Source: Xanthomonas fragariae (GTDB lineage: Bacteria; Pseudomonadota; Gammaproteobacteria; Xanthomonadales; Xanthomonadaceae). From it: 64,000 bases of DNA. Shown here one piece after another: positions 40,473 through 50,431 of the stretch. The translations under genes and the position numbers were made by a program. Under the pieces are notes generated by a model. It was not told where the DNA came from. It made no database searches and worked only from the letters and a program-made list of their open reading frames with translations. Where the stretch lies: NCBI RefSeq assembly GCF_017603965.1, contig NZ_CP071955.1:992001-1056000 (forward strand). Reading direction: 5' to 3'. Every line of letters begins with the position of its first letter. Position 1 is the first letter of the stretch.

Positions 40473-41729
40473 TTATCCAACCACCGAGGCGAGCTTGAAG
40501 ATGGGCAGGTACATGCCGATGACCATGCCACCGACGATGGTACCAATGAACACCATGATCAGGGGTTCGATCAGGCTGCTCAGTGCGTCGACCGCATTGT
40601 TGACTTCCTGCTCGAAGTACTCTGCCACCTTGAACAGCATCGCGTCTAACGCACCAGCCTCTTCGCCGATGGCGGTCATCTGCACCACCATGTGCGGGAA
40701 CAGGTTGACCTGCTTCATCGCCACGTTGACGGGATATCCCACAGATACGTCTTCGCGCATGCGAAGTACCGCTTTCTCATAGACAGAGTTGCCTGTAGCG
40801 CCAGCCACGATGCCGAGTGCCTCAACTAAAGGTACGCCTGCTTTAAATGTCACGGCCGTGGTGCGGGCAAAACGCGCGATAGAGCTGTTGTGCATGACCT
40901 GCCCAATGATCGGCACTTTGAGGATCAGGCGATCCATGCCGTGCTGCATTGCAGGTGAGCGTTTGTAGGCAAAGATGAAGCCCACGACGGCACCGATGGC
41001 AACGAACAGGATCAACCACCACCACGACACCATGAAACGCGACATGTTGACGATCATCTGTGTAAATGCCGGAAGTTCCGCGCCGAAGCCCTTGAAGACA
41101 TCTTCGAATTGCGGCACGACAAAGATCAACAAGATCGCACTGACCAGTAGCGCCACAGCGACTACCATCGCCGGGTAGAACAGCGCCTTCTTGATTTTGC
41201 CTTTCAACGCTTCGATGTTTTCTTTGTAGCTTGCAATTGTGTCGAGCACTGTTTCAAGGACGCCGGCGCCTTCGCCTGCCTTGACCAAATTCCTGTACAA
41301 CTCGTCGAACTGAACGGGATGCTTGCTTACCGCCTCGTGTAGCGACGAGCCTCCCTCGATGTCAGTGCGGATCTGGCCGACCATATTCCGCATACGCGGA
41401 TTTTTCTGGCCACTGCCAATGATTTCAAGTGCGCCGACGATAGGCACGCCCGATTTCATCATGGTTGCCATTTGCCGGCTGAAGAATGAAATATCCTTCG
41501 CTGTAATCTTCTTTCCAGCAGCGCCAAATAAAGGCTTGGGTTTCGCTTTCACTACTGTCGGCGTGATCCCCTGGCGTCGTAGCTCCGCACGTAGCAAGTT
41601 TTGGTTCTTGGAAGTCTGTTCACCCTTCATCTTCACGCCACGCTTGTCGGTTCCCTCCCAGACAAACGTGCTCATCTGTTCGACCTGTGAGGTCGGCTTG
41701 CTCTTGACTGCACTACGCACTGCTGCCAT
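40473..41729 (-). CDS. pilC: Type IV pilus inner membrane platform protein PilC
   Basis: The 418-residue GspF-family protein has two T2SSF domains (about 85-205 and 285-410), with SFFSRQMATMMKSGVPIVGALEII and FARTTAVTFKAGVPLVEALGI. Three transmembrane segments are at about 185-205, 235-255 and 390-410. It couples the PilB and PilT motors to pilus assembly. The start MAAVRSAVKS (41729) is chosen; the open frame reaches 41876 but those 49 codons lack homology. It is divergent from pilA. Confidence 0.93.
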   Translation of the reverse strand: MAAVRSAVKSKPTSQVEQMSTFVWEGTDKRGVKMKGEQTSKNQNLLRAELRRQGITPTVVKAKPKPLFGAAGKKITAKDISFFSRQMATMMKSGVPIVGALEIIGSGQKNPRMRNMVGQIRTDIEGGSSLHEAVSKHPVQFDELYRNLVKAGEGAGVLETVLDTIASYKENIEALKGKIKKALFYPAMVVAVALLVSAILLIFVVPQFEDVFKGFGAELPAFTQMIVNMSRFMVSWWWLILFVAIGAVVGFIFAYKRSPAMQHGMDRLILKVPIIGQVMHNSSIARFARTTAVTFKAGVPLVEALGIVAGATGNSVYEKAVLRMREDVSVGYPVNVAMKQVNLFPHMVVQMTAIGEEAGALDAMLFKVAEYFEQEVNNAVDALSSLIEPLIMVFIGTIVGGMVIGMYLPIFKLASVVG

Positions 41730-42096
41730 ATCAAATCCCCATCCGGCCATCCCCAGGCGGATACAAGCGAGATGGTAGTCGTTTCTGTGTCGCTTGACAC
41801 CCATGCCATCCCGCACTCTGGCTCGTGCTATGTAGGGCTTCGTAGCAGACTGACCTTCCGCGTCACCTAGTGACATGGCGAGACCTGCTTGGTAGTTGGT
41901 CGCAATTCCATAAATTCGCCCGTTTTTCCAGACAAAGATCCTGCATCATCTGCCTCAGGAGACACTTTAAGGCAGGGGCAGCAAACTTGGCATGCATCCT
42001 GCTTGGTCATCCCTGCACGCCGAGGTTGCCGTGCGGCGCAAAATATGTAGTGGCCCGCGGGCAAACACTATTTTCAACAACTCGTAGGGGATACCC
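41730..42096. other. Divergent pilC/pilA regulatory spacer
   Basis: The 367-base spacer separates pilC from pilA and carries the sigma-54 promoter at 41987-42003. No gene is visible. PilR binding sites are expected upstream of the promoter, but I cannot define them by eye. Confidence 0.6.
41987..42003 (+). promoter_or_regulatory. Sigma-54 (-24/-12) promoter of pilA
   Basis: TTGGCATGCATCCTGCT has GG at 41989-41990 and GC at 42001-42002 with ten bases between, the exact spacing of the sigma-54 consensus TGGCACG-N4-TTGCW. It lies 94 bases before the pilA start. PilR, the matching activator, is encoded at 45739-47127. Confidence 0.8.
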
Positions 42097-42507
42097 ATGA
42101 AGAAGCAGAACGGTTTTACGCTGATCGAACTGATGATCGTTATTGCGATCATCGCCATCCTGGCCGCCATCGCGCTGCCGATGTACCAGGACTATGTGGC
42201 CAAGTCGCAGGTGACAGCTGGCCTGGCTGAAATCAATCCTGGCAAGACGCAGTACGAAGTTGCCTTGAACGAAGGCAAGACTGCTATCACCGGTATTGGT
42301 GATTTGGGCCTGCGCTCGCCGACTGAACGCTGTGCCATCACCGAAATCACGACGCTGAGCGCGACAGGTACGATTGTTTGCACCTTGAAGGGTAATACTC
42401 AGGTGAAGGACAAAACTGTCACTCTGACGCGTCGTACGGATGGTACTTGGACCTGCGCGACCACTGCTGCCGCCAAGCATGCGCCGGCAGGCTGCCCGGG
42501 CGTCTAA
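42097..42507 (+). CDS. pilA: Type IV major pilin PilA
   Basis: The 136-residue pilin has a six-residue leader MKKQNG cut before F7. The conserved [22 protein letters not shown] helix with Glu5 follows, and there are cysteines forming the C-terminal D-loop (C near 121 and C near 133; ERCAI and VCTL earlier). AGGGGA precedes the ATG. PilD cleaves and methylates it, and PilB polymerises it. Transcription is from the sigma-54 promoter at 41987. The stretch after the helix is variable between strains. Confidence 0.95.
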   Translation: MKKQNGFTLIELMIVIAIIAILAAIALPMYQDYVAKSQVTAGLAEINPGKTQYEVALNEGKTAITGIGDLGLRSPTERCAITEITTLSATGTIVCTLKGNTQVKDKTVTLTRRTDGTWTCATTAAAKHAPAGCPGV

Positions 42508-42526
42508 CGGATACCGGCGCCGCCAG

Positions 42527-42553
42527 AAAGGCCCCGCTACAGGCGGGGCCTTT
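42527..42553 (+). terminator. Hairpin between the two pilin genes
   Basis: AAAGGCCCCGC and GCGGGGCCTTT form an 11-base stem around TACAG, 19 bases after the pilA stop. The T-run is short (TTTCTATAT), so it may act as a partial terminator and give more pilA than downstream mRNA. Confidence 0.75.
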
Positions 42554-42581
42554 CTATATCTAAGAAATTGGAGGGGGCAAT

Positions 42582-42989
42582 ATGTCTGGGCAGAAAGGCT
42601 TTTCTCTAATAGAGTTGATGATTGTCATAGCGATTATTGCCATATTAGCTGCTATAGCATTTCCGGCTTATCAAAGTTCCGTGGCAAAAGCGCAGCTTAC
42701 CGCTGCATTGGCCGAAATAAGGCCAGCGAAAACAACGCTTGAAACGGTGGTGCAGGATGGCAGGGATCCATCGCTCGTTGATAAAAGTTACGTGGGTTTG
42801 ACAGCATCTACCAGGTGTTCCAGCGTCAGTGCGACTCTGGATTCCTCCGGGGTTGGTGAAATTAGTTGTACTCTTCAAGGGTCTTCCCTGGTTTCAGGAC
42901 GTGATTTAAAGTTGAAGCGTTCTGCTGCTGGTCTATGGGCCTGTGACGCCTCTGCTTTTGACCAAAAATATCGCCCTGCTGGTTGTTGA
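42582..42989 (+). CDS. Second type IV pilin (PilA paralogue)
   Basis: The 135-residue pilin has the leader MSGQKG, then [22 protein letters not shown] with Glu5. The globular part ([24 protein letters not shown] near 77, 95, 119 and 134) is only distantly like PilA, and its codons are more AT-rich than those of pilA. GGAGGGGG lies seven bases before the ATG, a very strong ribosome-binding site. Tandem pilA genes of this type occur in Xanthomonas. Whether it forms fibres, caps them or adjusts adhesion is unknown. Confidence 0.92.
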   Translation: MSGQKGFSLIELMIVIAIIAILAAIAFPAYQSSVAKAQLTAALAEIRPAKTTLETVVQDGRDPSLVDKSYVGLTASTRCSSVSATLDSSGVGEISCTLQGSSLVSGRDLKLKRSAAGLWACDASAFDQKYRPAGC

Positions 42990-43105
42990 GCATGGCTGCA
43001 TCGCTGTATCCACTGACTGACAGACGAAATAGTGGGCTACCGGTTTCAGAGGATTTGACCGACTAGCGTAAGCTAAGGCTGATATCAAAAATCTGTGAGA
43101 AGCTT

Positions 43106-44842
43106 ATGAGCGCGGTCACTTCTGCTAATTTGGTCGGCATTACCGGCATAGCCAGACGCCTAGTTCAGGACGGCGCCTTGGAAGAAACGGTGGCGCGGGT
43201 TGCAATGGACCAGGCTGCGGCAGCTAAGATTCCTCTGCCACAATGGTTTTCAGAGAAAAAGTTGGTTTCGGCTTCACAACTGGCTGCTGCCAACGCAGTC
43301 GAGTTCGGCATGCCGCTGATGGACGTGTCGGTGTTCGACGCTAGCCAGAATGCGGTCAAGCTGGTCAGTGAGGAGTTGCTCCAGAAGTACCAGGTGCTGC
43401 CGCTGTTCAAGCGCGGCAATCGGTTATTCGTGGGGGTGAGCAACCCGACCCAGACCCGGGCGCTGGACGACATCAAGTTCCACACCAATCTGGTGGTGGA
43501 GCCGATCTTGGTCGACGAGGACCAGATCCGTCGCACCCTGGAGCAGTGGCAGGCCAGCAATGCGGCGCTTGGCTCGTCGCTCGGTGACGACGATGAGGGG
43601 ATGGGGGACCTGGACGTGTCGGCCGGGGACGAGGACATGGGCGCCGGCGGGGATTCCGGGGTCGATGCCAAGGGCGACGACACGCCGGTGGTGAAGTTCG
43701 TCAACAAGATGCTGGTGGATGCGATCCGGCGGGGGGCCTCCGACATCCATTTCGAGCCGTATGAAGACGATTACCGGGTGCGGTTGCGGATCGATGGGCT
43801 GCTGAAGAACGTGGCCAAGGCGCCGGTGAAACTGAGCCAGCGCATCGCGGCGCGCTTGAAGGTGATGTCGCAGCTGGACATCGCCGAGAAACGGGTGCCG
43901 CAGGACGGGCGCATCAAGCTCAATCTGTCCAAGACCAAGCAGATCGACTTCCGTGTCAGCACCTTGCCGACCTTGTTCGGCGAGAAGGTGGTGCTGCGTA
44001 TTTTGGACGCTAGCGCGGCCAAGCTGGGCATCGAGAAGTTGGGCTATGAGGCGGATCAGCAGAAGCTGTTCCTGGATGCGATCCACAAGCCGTACGGCAT
44101 GGTGCTGGTGACCGGGCCGACCGGTTCGGGCAAGACGGTGTCGTTGTATACGGCGCTGGGCATCCTCAACGATGAGACGCGCAATATCTCCACGGCCGAG
44201 GATCCGGTGGAAATCCGCTTGCCGGGCGTGAACCAGGTGCAGCAGAACGTCAAGCGGGGCATGACGTTTGCGGCGGCGTTGCGGTCGTTTCTGCGCCAGG
44301 ATCCGGACATCATCATGGTCGGCGAAATCCGCGACCTGGAAACGGCCGAGATTGCGATCAAGGCGGCGCAGACCGGCCACATGGTGTTGTCGACGTTGCA
44401 CACCAACGATGCGCCGCAGACCATTGCGCGTCTGATGAACATGGGCATTGCGCCGTACAACATTACCTCATCGGTGACGTTGGTCATTGCACAGCGTCTG
44501 GCGCGGCGGTTGTGCAACAACTGCAAGCGCAAGTCGACGTTGCCCGAGCACGCATTGCTTGCGGAAGGATTCACCGCAGAGCAGGTGGCTGCAGGTATCG
44601 AACTATATGAGGCGGTGGGCTGCGACGAGTGCACCGCAGGCTATAAGGGCCGTACCGGTATTTACCAGGTGATGCCGATGACCGAAGAGATCGGCGCGAT
44701 CGTGCTGGAAGGCGGCAATGCAATGCAGATCGCCGAGGCGGCGCAGAGTATCGGCATCAAAGATCTGCGGCAATCGGCGCTGATCAAGGCGGCGCATGGG
44801 GTGACCAGCCTGGCCGAGATCAATCGGGTGACGAAGGATTGA
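43106..44842 (+). CDS. pilB: Type IV pilus assembly ATPase PilB
   Basis: The 578-residue GspE-family ATPase has an N-terminal T2SSE_N domain (about 30-145), an acidic linker (DDDEGMGDLDVSAGDEDMGAGG, about 165-190), and the motor with Walker A VTGPTGSGKTVSLYT (about 333-345). The Asp box is ISTAEDPVEIRLPGVNQ, Walker B is DPDIIMVGEIRD and the His box is MVLSTLHTNDAP. The tetracysteine zinc site is LCNNCKRKS...GCDECTAGYKGRTG. It powers pilus extension with PilC. The acidic linker is unusual enough to be useful for strain typing. Confidence 0.95.
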   Translation: MSAVTSANLVGITGIARRLVQDGALEETVARVAMDQAAAAKIPLPQWFSEKKLVSASQLAAANAVEFGMPLMDVSVFDASQNAVKLVSEELLQKYQVLPLFKRGNRLFVGVSNPTQTRALDDIKFHTNLVVEPILVDEDQIRRTLEQWQASNAALGSSLGDDDEGMGDLDVSAGDEDMGAGGDSGVDAKGDDTPVVKFVNKMLVDAIRRGASDIHFEPYEDDYRVRLRIDGLLKNVAKAPVKLSQRIAARLKVMSQLDIAEKRVPQDGRIKLNLSKTKQIDFRVSTLPTLFGEKVVLRILDASAAKLGIEKLGYEADQQKLFLDAIHKPYGMVLVTGPTGSGKTVSLYTALGILNDETRNISTAEDPVEIRLPGVNQVQQNVKRGMTFAAALRSFLRQDPDIIMVGEIRDLETAEIAIKAAQTGHMVLSTLHTNDAPQTIARLMNMGIAPYNITSSVTLVIAQRLARRLCNNCKRKSTLPEHALLAEGFTAEQVAAGIELYEAVGCDECTAGYKGRTGIYQVMPMTEEIGAIVLEGGNAMQIAEAAQSIGIKDLRQSALIKAAHGVTSLAEINRVTKD

Positions 44843-44888
44843 GTCGCCTCAGTTGTCAGTGTGATCGACCAAGAGTTCTTCGGTCTCA

Positions 44889-45485
44889 TTAGAGCTCTTC
44901 GATCTCACCGACGCACGTATCGAACAGGTGGGTTAGCGGCCTGTAGTCACATGAAACGGCTGCGATGCAGGCTGCGATCCATGGTTCGGCGTAGACGCGC
45001 TTCCAGGAGACTGCCAGCCCGTTGAGCAGTAACCAGTGTTCGAAGAAAAGCCGCTGTGTGCGGCCGTTGCCTTCGCGGAACGGGTGAATCATATTGAGCT
45101 CGCCGTAGAGCTCCGCGATCAGGCGCATCTGTGCCGAGCGCGGCAGAGCGGCTAGATCGGTGGAGTTCAACTGGTTGAACAATTGATTTGCTTCGGGCTC
45201 TATGCGGCTAGCGATGCAGAATCGCGTGGCGCCTTTGGCGATATCCACGGTTCTGAGGCACCCAGCCCAATCGTAGACTTCGTCGAACAGTTGGCGATGC
45301 AGGTTACGCAGGTAATCGAGATCGAAAGGCGGTGCGCCAATCTCTATGGATTCCACTGCAGTTGCGGCGAAGTCCGCTTCCGCCACTTCCAAAGTATCAG
45401 GGTCAACAATGTTGAGCTTGTTTTTTAGGACGGCAGTGCCGGGATAACACGTGGGGTCGGCAGAGACCGCGTACTTGCCTTTCAT
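44889..45485 (-). CDS. Fic-domain AMP-transferase toxin (VbhT/FicT-like)
   Basis: The 198-residue protein has the Fic active site HPFREGNGRTQR (residues about 134-145), which uses ATP to add AMP to a target hydroxyl. In this class the targets include DNA gyrase and topoisomerase IV subunits. The N-terminal TCYPGTAVLKNKLNIVD is typical of small class I Fic proteins. It overlaps the antitoxin stop by four bases. It lies between pilB and pilR on the pilR strand, which interrupts the usual pilB-pilR order. Confidence 0.9.
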   Translation of the reverse strand: MKGKYAVSADPTCYPGTAVLKNKLNIVDPDTLEVAEADFAATAVESIEIGAPPFDLDYLRNLHRQLFDEVYDWAGCLRTVDIAKGATRFCIASRIEPEANQLFNQLNSTDLAALPRSAQMRLIAELYGELNMIHPFREGNGRTQRLFFEHWLLLNGLAVSWKRVYAEPWIAACIAAVSCDYRPLTHLFDTCVGEIEEL

Positions 45486-45664
45486 CCTTGGCGCGAGGAG
45501 GCCATGTATTTCTTACGCAGTGTTTCTTTGCTGGGCAACGGAGCTTGACTGTTTGCGGCTGTTGCGGTGGTTTTAATGCCTTCCAATCGTTGACTGGCGG
45601 CAAAGTTGTCCCTGCGGGTGGCGCGATAGTGCTCGACAACGGTCTCAAGCCTGGACTTTTTCAT
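45482..45664 (-). CDS. VbhA/FicA-type antitoxin of the Fic module
   Basis: The 60-residue helical protein starts at an ATG at 45664. It contains SQRLEG in NFAASQRLEGIKTT (about 21-34), which matches the class I inhibitory motif (S/T)xxxE(G/N), whose glutamate blocks ATP gamma-phosphate binding in the Fic partner. The stop overlaps the Fic start as ATGA. A very long frame on the same strand passes through it but is a shadow of pilR. Confidence 0.85.
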   Translation of the reverse strand: MKKSRLETVVEHYRATRRDNFAASQRLEGIKTTATAANSQAPLPSKETLRKKYMASSRQG

Positions 45665-45738
45665 GACGACTTCTCTGAACACGTGGCTGTCCCAATTATA
45701 CCCGGACGGGCTAGGGCGAGATTTGTTGTGCCCCAACC

Positions 45739-47127
45739 TCACTCCATCCCCAACTTCTTGAGCTTGTAGCGCAGCGCGCGGAACGTAATGCCCAGTTGCG
45801 CGGCGGTCTTGGTCTTGTTCCAGCGATTTTCTTCCAGGGCTTTCTTGATCGCGGCGCGTTCCAGTTGCTCGATGTAGGACGGTAGCGCAGAGGCGGCGGG
45901 GTCGATGTCGACGACGGCTTCGCGCGGTTCGACAGCGGCGCTGCCAGGGGGGGCGGCGAGACGATGGCCGCCGTGGGCGGGCAGGCGCAGGTCGCTGGCA
46001 TTGATCTGGTCGGCTTCGGCCAGGGCCAGGGCGCGTTCGAGGATGTTTTCCAGCTCGCGGACGTTGCCGGGGAAGCCGTAGTGGTCGAGCGCATCGAGTG
46101 CGGATTGGGTCAGTAGCGGAATCGGGCGGCCATGGCCATGCGCCAGGCGCGCGATGATGGCGGCGGCCAGTTGCGGGAGGTCGCCACCGCGTTCGCGCAG
46201 CGGTGGAACCCGCAGTTCGATGACGTTGATGCGGTAGTACAGGTCGTGACGAAAACGGCCGTCGGAAACCAGGTCGCCGAGATCCTTGTGCGTGGCCGAG
46301 AGGATGCGCACGTCCACCAGCATTTCGCTGGATGCGCCGACCGGGCGCACCGATTTTTCCTGGATCGCGCGCAGCAGTTTGACCTGCATCTGCAGCGGCA
46401 ACTCGGCCACTTCGTCCAGAAACAGTGTGCCGCCATGCGCGGCCTGGAACAGGCCCGGCGTGTCGGCATGCGCCCCGGTGAAGCTGCCCTTCTTGTGGCC
46501 GAAGAATTCGCTCTCCATCAGTTCGGCGGGAATGGCGCCGCAGTTGACCGGGACGAACGGCCCGGCCGCGCGTGCTCCTTGTTCGTGGATGGTGCGTGCG
46601 ACCAGTTCCTTGCCCACGCCCGATTCGCCGACGATGTAGACCGGTGCCTGGCTGCGGGCGACCTTGCCGATGGTGGCGCGCAGGCTTTCCATCGCGCTGG
46701 AGTCGCCGAGCAGGCGGCTGGCCTGTTCCGGCCGTGGCGGGGCGGGGCGGTCGCGGTTGTTCAATTCCAGCGCGTGCTTGACCAGGCCGCGCAGCACGCT
46801 GATGTCCACCGGCTTGCTGACGAAGTCGAACGCGCCGGCCTTCAGGGCTTCCACTGCCAGATCCATGCTGCCGAACGCGGTGATCATCGCCACCGGGGTC
46901 TGCGGATAGCGCTTGGCGATCTCGGTGACCAGTTCGATCCCGTTGCCGTCGGGCAGACGCATGTCGGTCAGGCACAGGTCGTAGGGATTGTTGGCCAGCA
47001 GCTCGCGCGCTTCGGCCAGGTTGGCGGCGGTGCTGATACGCAAGCCCATGCGGCCGAGAGTGAGAACAAGCAACTCGCGGATATCACGCTCGTCATCGAC
47101 AACCAGGGCACTTTTGGGTTCGCTCAT
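45739..47127 (-). CDS. pilR: Type IV pilus response regulator PilR (sigma-54 activator)
   Basis: The 462-residue NtrC-family regulator has a receiver domain (1-120; phospho-acceptor D in LCLTDMRLPDG). An AAA+ domain (about 140-375) has Walker A VGESGVGKELVARTIH, the sigma-54 contact loop GSFTGA, and Walker B HGGTLFLDEVAELP. A C-terminal Fis-type helix-turn-helix (about 420-462; NRWNKTKTAAQLGITFRALRYKL) binds DNA. It activates pilA from the sigma-54 promoter at 41987. MSEPKSALVVDDERD is the true start; 59 upstream codons are not homologous. Confidence 0.95.
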   Translation of the reverse strand: MSEPKSALVVDDERDIRELLVLTLGRMGLRISTAANLAEARELLANNPYDLCLTDMRLPDGNGIELVTEIAKRYPQTPVAMITAFGSMDLAVEALKAGAFDFVSKPVDISVLRGLVKHALELNNRDRPAPPRPEQASRLLGDSSAMESLRATIGKVARSQAPVYIVGESGVGKELVARTIHEQGARAAGPFVPVNCGAIPAELMESEFFGHKKGSFTGAHADTPGLFQAAHGGTLFLDEVAELPLQMQVKLLRAIQEKSVRPVGASSEMLVDVRILSATHKDLGDLVSDGRFRHDLYYRINVIELRVPPLRERGGDLPQLAAAIIARLAHGHGRPIPLLTQSALDALDHYGFPGNVRELENILERALALAEADQINASDLRLPAHGGHRLAAPPGSAAVEPREAVVDIDPAASALPSYIEQLERAAIKKALEENRWNKTKTAAQLGITFRALRYKLKKLGME

Positions 47128-47415
47128 GTTGCGCACGATAGCCCAGCGTGACGACAGTGGACAATTGTCGGTCGGGTTCGGGCGCAACGCTTCACTCGGT
47201 CGCCAGCGCGTCAACAGGGCGGTGCTGTAGCAGGTCACGCACTTGTCGGCGGCACGCCTTTGCTGCGAGGCGTGAGGAGGACAGCGCGCCGCGTTGCATC
47301 GCACTGCGCTCGGCTGGGGTCAACGAGGTGCAGATCTGTGCATGCCTACGGGGCATCGCCCTGGGCAGAAGACCTGTGGCGTCACGTGTTGTTGGCTACG
47401 GGATAGCGACTGGCG
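47128..47415. other. Spacer between pilR and pilS, no gene seen
   Basis: The 288-base gap between the two genes on the same strand has no supported gene. It is larger than expected for a tightly coupled two-component pair and may hold a separate pilR promoter. Confidence 0.45.
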
Positions 47416-49029
47416 CTAGCTCTTCCCAAGCAACCCATTCGGTCGTTGCAACACGATCCGGAAACACGCACCGCCCCCCGGCACCGAGACGTAATCCAGT
47501 TGCGCCTGGTTGGCGCGGCACAGCTCCTGAGCGATATACAGGCCCAGTCCGGTGCCATGCTCGGAGGTGGTGTAGAACGGGCGGAACAGTTGCGCGGCCA
47601 CCGCCTCCGGAATGCCGGGGCCGCGGTCGACCACATCGATCACCGCCATGCGCTCCCGATGTTCGACACGTAGCTTCACCCGCGCCGGCTCGTCCATGCC
47701 CCGGCCATATTTGAGCGCGTTGTGGACCAGCGTAGTCAGGATCTGATGGAGATGCTTGGGGTCGATCAAGGCATGCACCGAGCTGCCCTGGATGCTGGCT
47801 TCCAGGATGTCTGTCTCCATCGACATGGTCTGCCGATATTCGACCACGAAGCGACGTACGAACGCGGCCAGATCCAGATTCTCCGGGCTCGCGCGCTCGC
47901 GGCGGGCCAGCCCGAGCACGCTTTCGACGATGCCGTTGGTGCGCTGGCATTGCTGGTTGATGATCTGCAGCAGGCGGCGGTCGGCAGCGCCGATGTCCGG
48001 CGATTCTTCCAGCAGCTGCGAGGCGTAACTGATCGCGGTCAGCGGGTTGCGGATCTCGTGCGCCAAGCTGGCCGAGAAGCGGCCCATCGCCGACAGGGTC
48101 AGTGATTCGGCGCGGCGCGAGACCACGGTGGCGTCGTCCAGAAATACCAGCGCCAGGTCGCTGTCGGCCAGCAGGCGCACGAAACGTGGTTGCACTTCCG
48201 GGCGGTCGGAACCGAGTTGCAGCGGAGCTTCTTCCTGGTGCCAGCCGCTGCGCCAGCGTTGCAGGCGCAACGCCAGTTCCGGCGTGAGAGCGGCCAGCGA
48301 CAGGTCGGCCGGGGCGTTGCGCTGGTCGCCATCGCCGAGCAGTGCCAGCGCCGCTTCGTTGGCCAGGGTGATGGTGTTGTGCGTATCGACCACCAGCACG
48401 CCGGTACGCAGGCGGCGGATGATCAACTCGTTGATCTCGTACAGATTGGCGACCTGCGCCCCGCGTTGTTCGGCCAGCACCTGATTGTTGCGCGCGCGCG
48501 AGGCGATCTGCTGGCAGATGTAGGCCACTGCCACATAGCTGGTGGCGAACATCGCCAGCTCGGCCAGTGGGCGGGTGGTGCCGTCCTCAAGCAGGGTCCA
48601 CAGGTATTCGAGCACGATGGCGGCGCTGGCGAGCACCGCAATGCTCATGCCGTAGCGCAGCCGCAGCAGGATCGAGGCAGCGGCGACATTGAACAGCAGC
48701 ATCATCGCGATGCCGGCGCTGGCGCCGGGCAGGGCGTGCGTGGCCAGGGTGGCGGCGAGGATGTCGGCCAGCACCGAACAGAATACGGTGGTGGTCAGCC
48801 GACGCTCGCTGCGGCCCCAGAACAGCAGCGGCACGGCCATGCATAGGTAGCCGATCGCGACCCCGGCGGCCAGGCGCGGATAACGCGGGTCGGGAATGGC
48901 ATCGGACAACGGGCTGAACACCAACGCGGCGATCAGGCCGGCCACCAACAGCCGGTACAGCGAAAAGAAATACAGCTCGCGCTGCGGCGCGGACTGGATC
49001 CGGTCGATAAGCGATGTGCTGGATGCCAA
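47416..49029 (-). CDS. pilS: Type IV pilus sensor histidine kinase PilS
   Basis: The roughly 537-residue kinase has six membrane segments in the first 185 residues (LYRLLVAGLIAALVFSP onward), a PAS-like region (about 210-315), and HisKA with the phospho-histidine in FSASLAHEIRNPLTAISYASQ. The HATPase has TTLVHNALKYGRG, VDRGPGIPE and GTGLGLYIAQEL. PilS senses pilin in the membrane and phosphorylates PilR. The frame is open to 49176, but no ATG fits. A TTG at 49029 with GGGGA upstream starts LASSTSLIDRIQSAPQREL and is my choice; the start is uncertain. Confidence 0.9.
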   Translation of the reverse strand: MASSTSLIDRIQSAPQRELYFFSLYRLLVAGLIAALVFSPLSDAIPDPRYPRLAAGVAIGYLCMAVPLLFWGRSERRLTTTVFCSVLADILAATLATHALPGASAGIAMMLLFNVAAASILLRLRYGMSIAVLASAAIVLEYLWTLLEDGTTRPLAELAMFATSYVAVAYICQQIASRARNNQVLAEQRGAQVANLYEINELIIRRLRTGVLVVDTHNTITLANEAALALLGDGDQRNAPADLSLAALTPELALRLQRWRSGWHQEEAPLQLGSDRPEVQPRFVRLLADSDLALVFLDDATVVSRRAESLTLSAMGRFSASLAHEIRNPLTAISYASQLLEESPDIGAADRRLLQIINQQCQRTNGIVESVLGLARRERASPENLDLAAFVRRFVVEYRQTMSMETDILEASIQGSSVHALIDPKHLHQILTTLVHNALKYGRGMDEPARVKLRVEHRERMAVIDVVDRGPGIPEAVAAQLFRPFYTTSEHGTGLGLYIAQELCRANQAQLDYVSVPGGGACFRIVLQRPNGLLGKS

Positions 49030-49261
49030 ACGCGATTCCCCGCTGGAACAAGCCGCGAGTATAGGCAGGTACGGCGCGCATCCGCCGCGCGTGCGCAGTG
49101 TCCGGCGGTGCGCATGCGCGGCGATCTGGGGGCCAATCCGGTCGGCTTTTGCGCCGCACGACGTGGTCGGCCACAATAGGCGGCCCGTTCGCGTCTCATG
49201 ACGCGCCGCCTAGGCGGTCTGCGTTGCAGGTAGCGGTCGTTTCCTTTTCCCACGGTGACGC

Positions 49262-50431
49262 ATGAATTTCCACGAATACCAGTCAAAACAGCTGCTTGCC
49301 GAGTACGGCATCCCCGTCCCGACCGGCAAGGTCGCAGCGACCCCGGATGAAGCGGTTGAAGTCGCCAATTCCCTGGGCAAGGGCCCCTGGATGGTGAAAG
49401 CGCAGATCCACGCGGGCGGCCGCGGTAAGGCTGGCGGCGTCAAGTTCTGCAAGACCACCGACGAGGTGAAGGCCGCAGCAGCCAAGATGCTCGGCACCAA
49501 GATGTCCACCTACCAGACCGCCGGCGTGGAGCTGCCGATCAACCTGGTGCTGGTGACCACCGCCGGTGAGATCGTCAAGGAGCTGTACCTGTCGATCCTG
49601 GTCGACCGTGGCACCAAGACCATCACCTACATCGCCTCGTCCGAGGGTGGTGTGGAGATCGAGCAGGTCGCCGCCGAGACGCCGGAGCTGATCCATTCGC
49701 TCAATGTCGATTTCGTCGAAGGCGTGCAGGGCTACCACGGCCGCGATTTCGGCTTCAAGCTCGGCCTCAACGCCAAGCAGGCCGGCCAGTTCGCCAGCAT
49801 CATGGTCAACCTGTATCGCCTGTTCAACGAAAAGGATCTGGCGCTGGTTGAAATCAACCCGCTGGCGATCCTGGACGACGGCAACCTGTACGCGCTGGAC
49901 GGCAAGTTCGACAGCGACGATAACTCTGCATTCCGTCAGAAGCAGCTGATCGCCATGCGCGACAAGACGCAGGAAGACGAGACCGAAGTGACCGCGTCGG
50001 AGTTGGACATCAACTACGTCACCATGGACGGCAACATCGGTTGCATGGTCAACGGCGCAGGCCTGGCCATGGCCACCATGGACGTCATCAAGCTCAATGG
50101 CGGCGAGCCGGCGAACTTCCTGGACGTAGGCGGCGGTGCCAACAAGCAGCGCGTCATCGAAGCGTTCAAACTGATCCTGTCTTCGGACAAGGTCGAAGGC
50201 ATCTTCGTCAACATCTTCGGCGGCATTGTCCGCTGCGACATGATTGCCGAGGGCATCATCGCGGCAGTCAAGGAAGTGGGCGTCAAGGTTCCGGTCGTGG
50301 TGCGCCTGGAAGGCACCAACGTGGAAGAAGGCAAGCAGCTGCTGCGCGATAGCGGCATGGCCATCATCCCGGCCGACAACATCAACGACGGCGCCAAGAA
50401 GGTCGTCGAAGCTGTCAAGAACGCCGCCTGA
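49262..50431 (+). CDS. sucC: Succinate-CoA ligase (ADP-forming) subunit beta
   Basis: The 389-residue ATP-grasp protein begins [20 protein letters not shown]. It has [20 protein letters not shown], the metal-binding [12 protein letters not shown], and the CoA-side [19 protein letters not shown] and [19 protein letters not shown] blocks. With SucD it converts succinyl-CoA to succinate, making ATP in the TCA cycle. It is separated from sucD by 176 bases containing GC-rich hairpins, unlike the tight E. coli pair. Confidence 0.96.
   Translation: MNFHEYQSKQLLAEYGIPVPTGKVAATPDEAVEVANSLGKGPWMVKAQIHAGGRGKAGGVKFCKTTDEVKAAAAKMLGTKMSTYQTAGVELPINLVLVTTAGEIVKELYLSILVDRGTKTITYIASSEGGVEIEQVAAETPELIHSLNVDFVEGVQGYHGRDFGFKLGLNAKQAGQFASIMVNLYRLFNEKDLALVEINPLAILDDGNLYALDGKFDSDDNSAFRQKQLIAMRDKTQEDETEVTASELDINYVTMDGNIGCMVNGAGLAMATMDVIKLNGGEPANFLDVGGGANKQRVIEAFKLILSSDKVEGIFVNIFGGIVRCDMIAEGIIAAVKEVGVKVPVVVRLEGTNVEEGKQLLRDSGMAIIPADNINDGAKKVVEAVKNAA

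Noticed and set aside
45482..46975. 497-codon frame covering the antitoxin and part of pilR
   Set aside because: The first 430 codons are a frame-shifted shadow of pilR; only the last 60 (45482-45664) are the real VbhA-like antitoxin.
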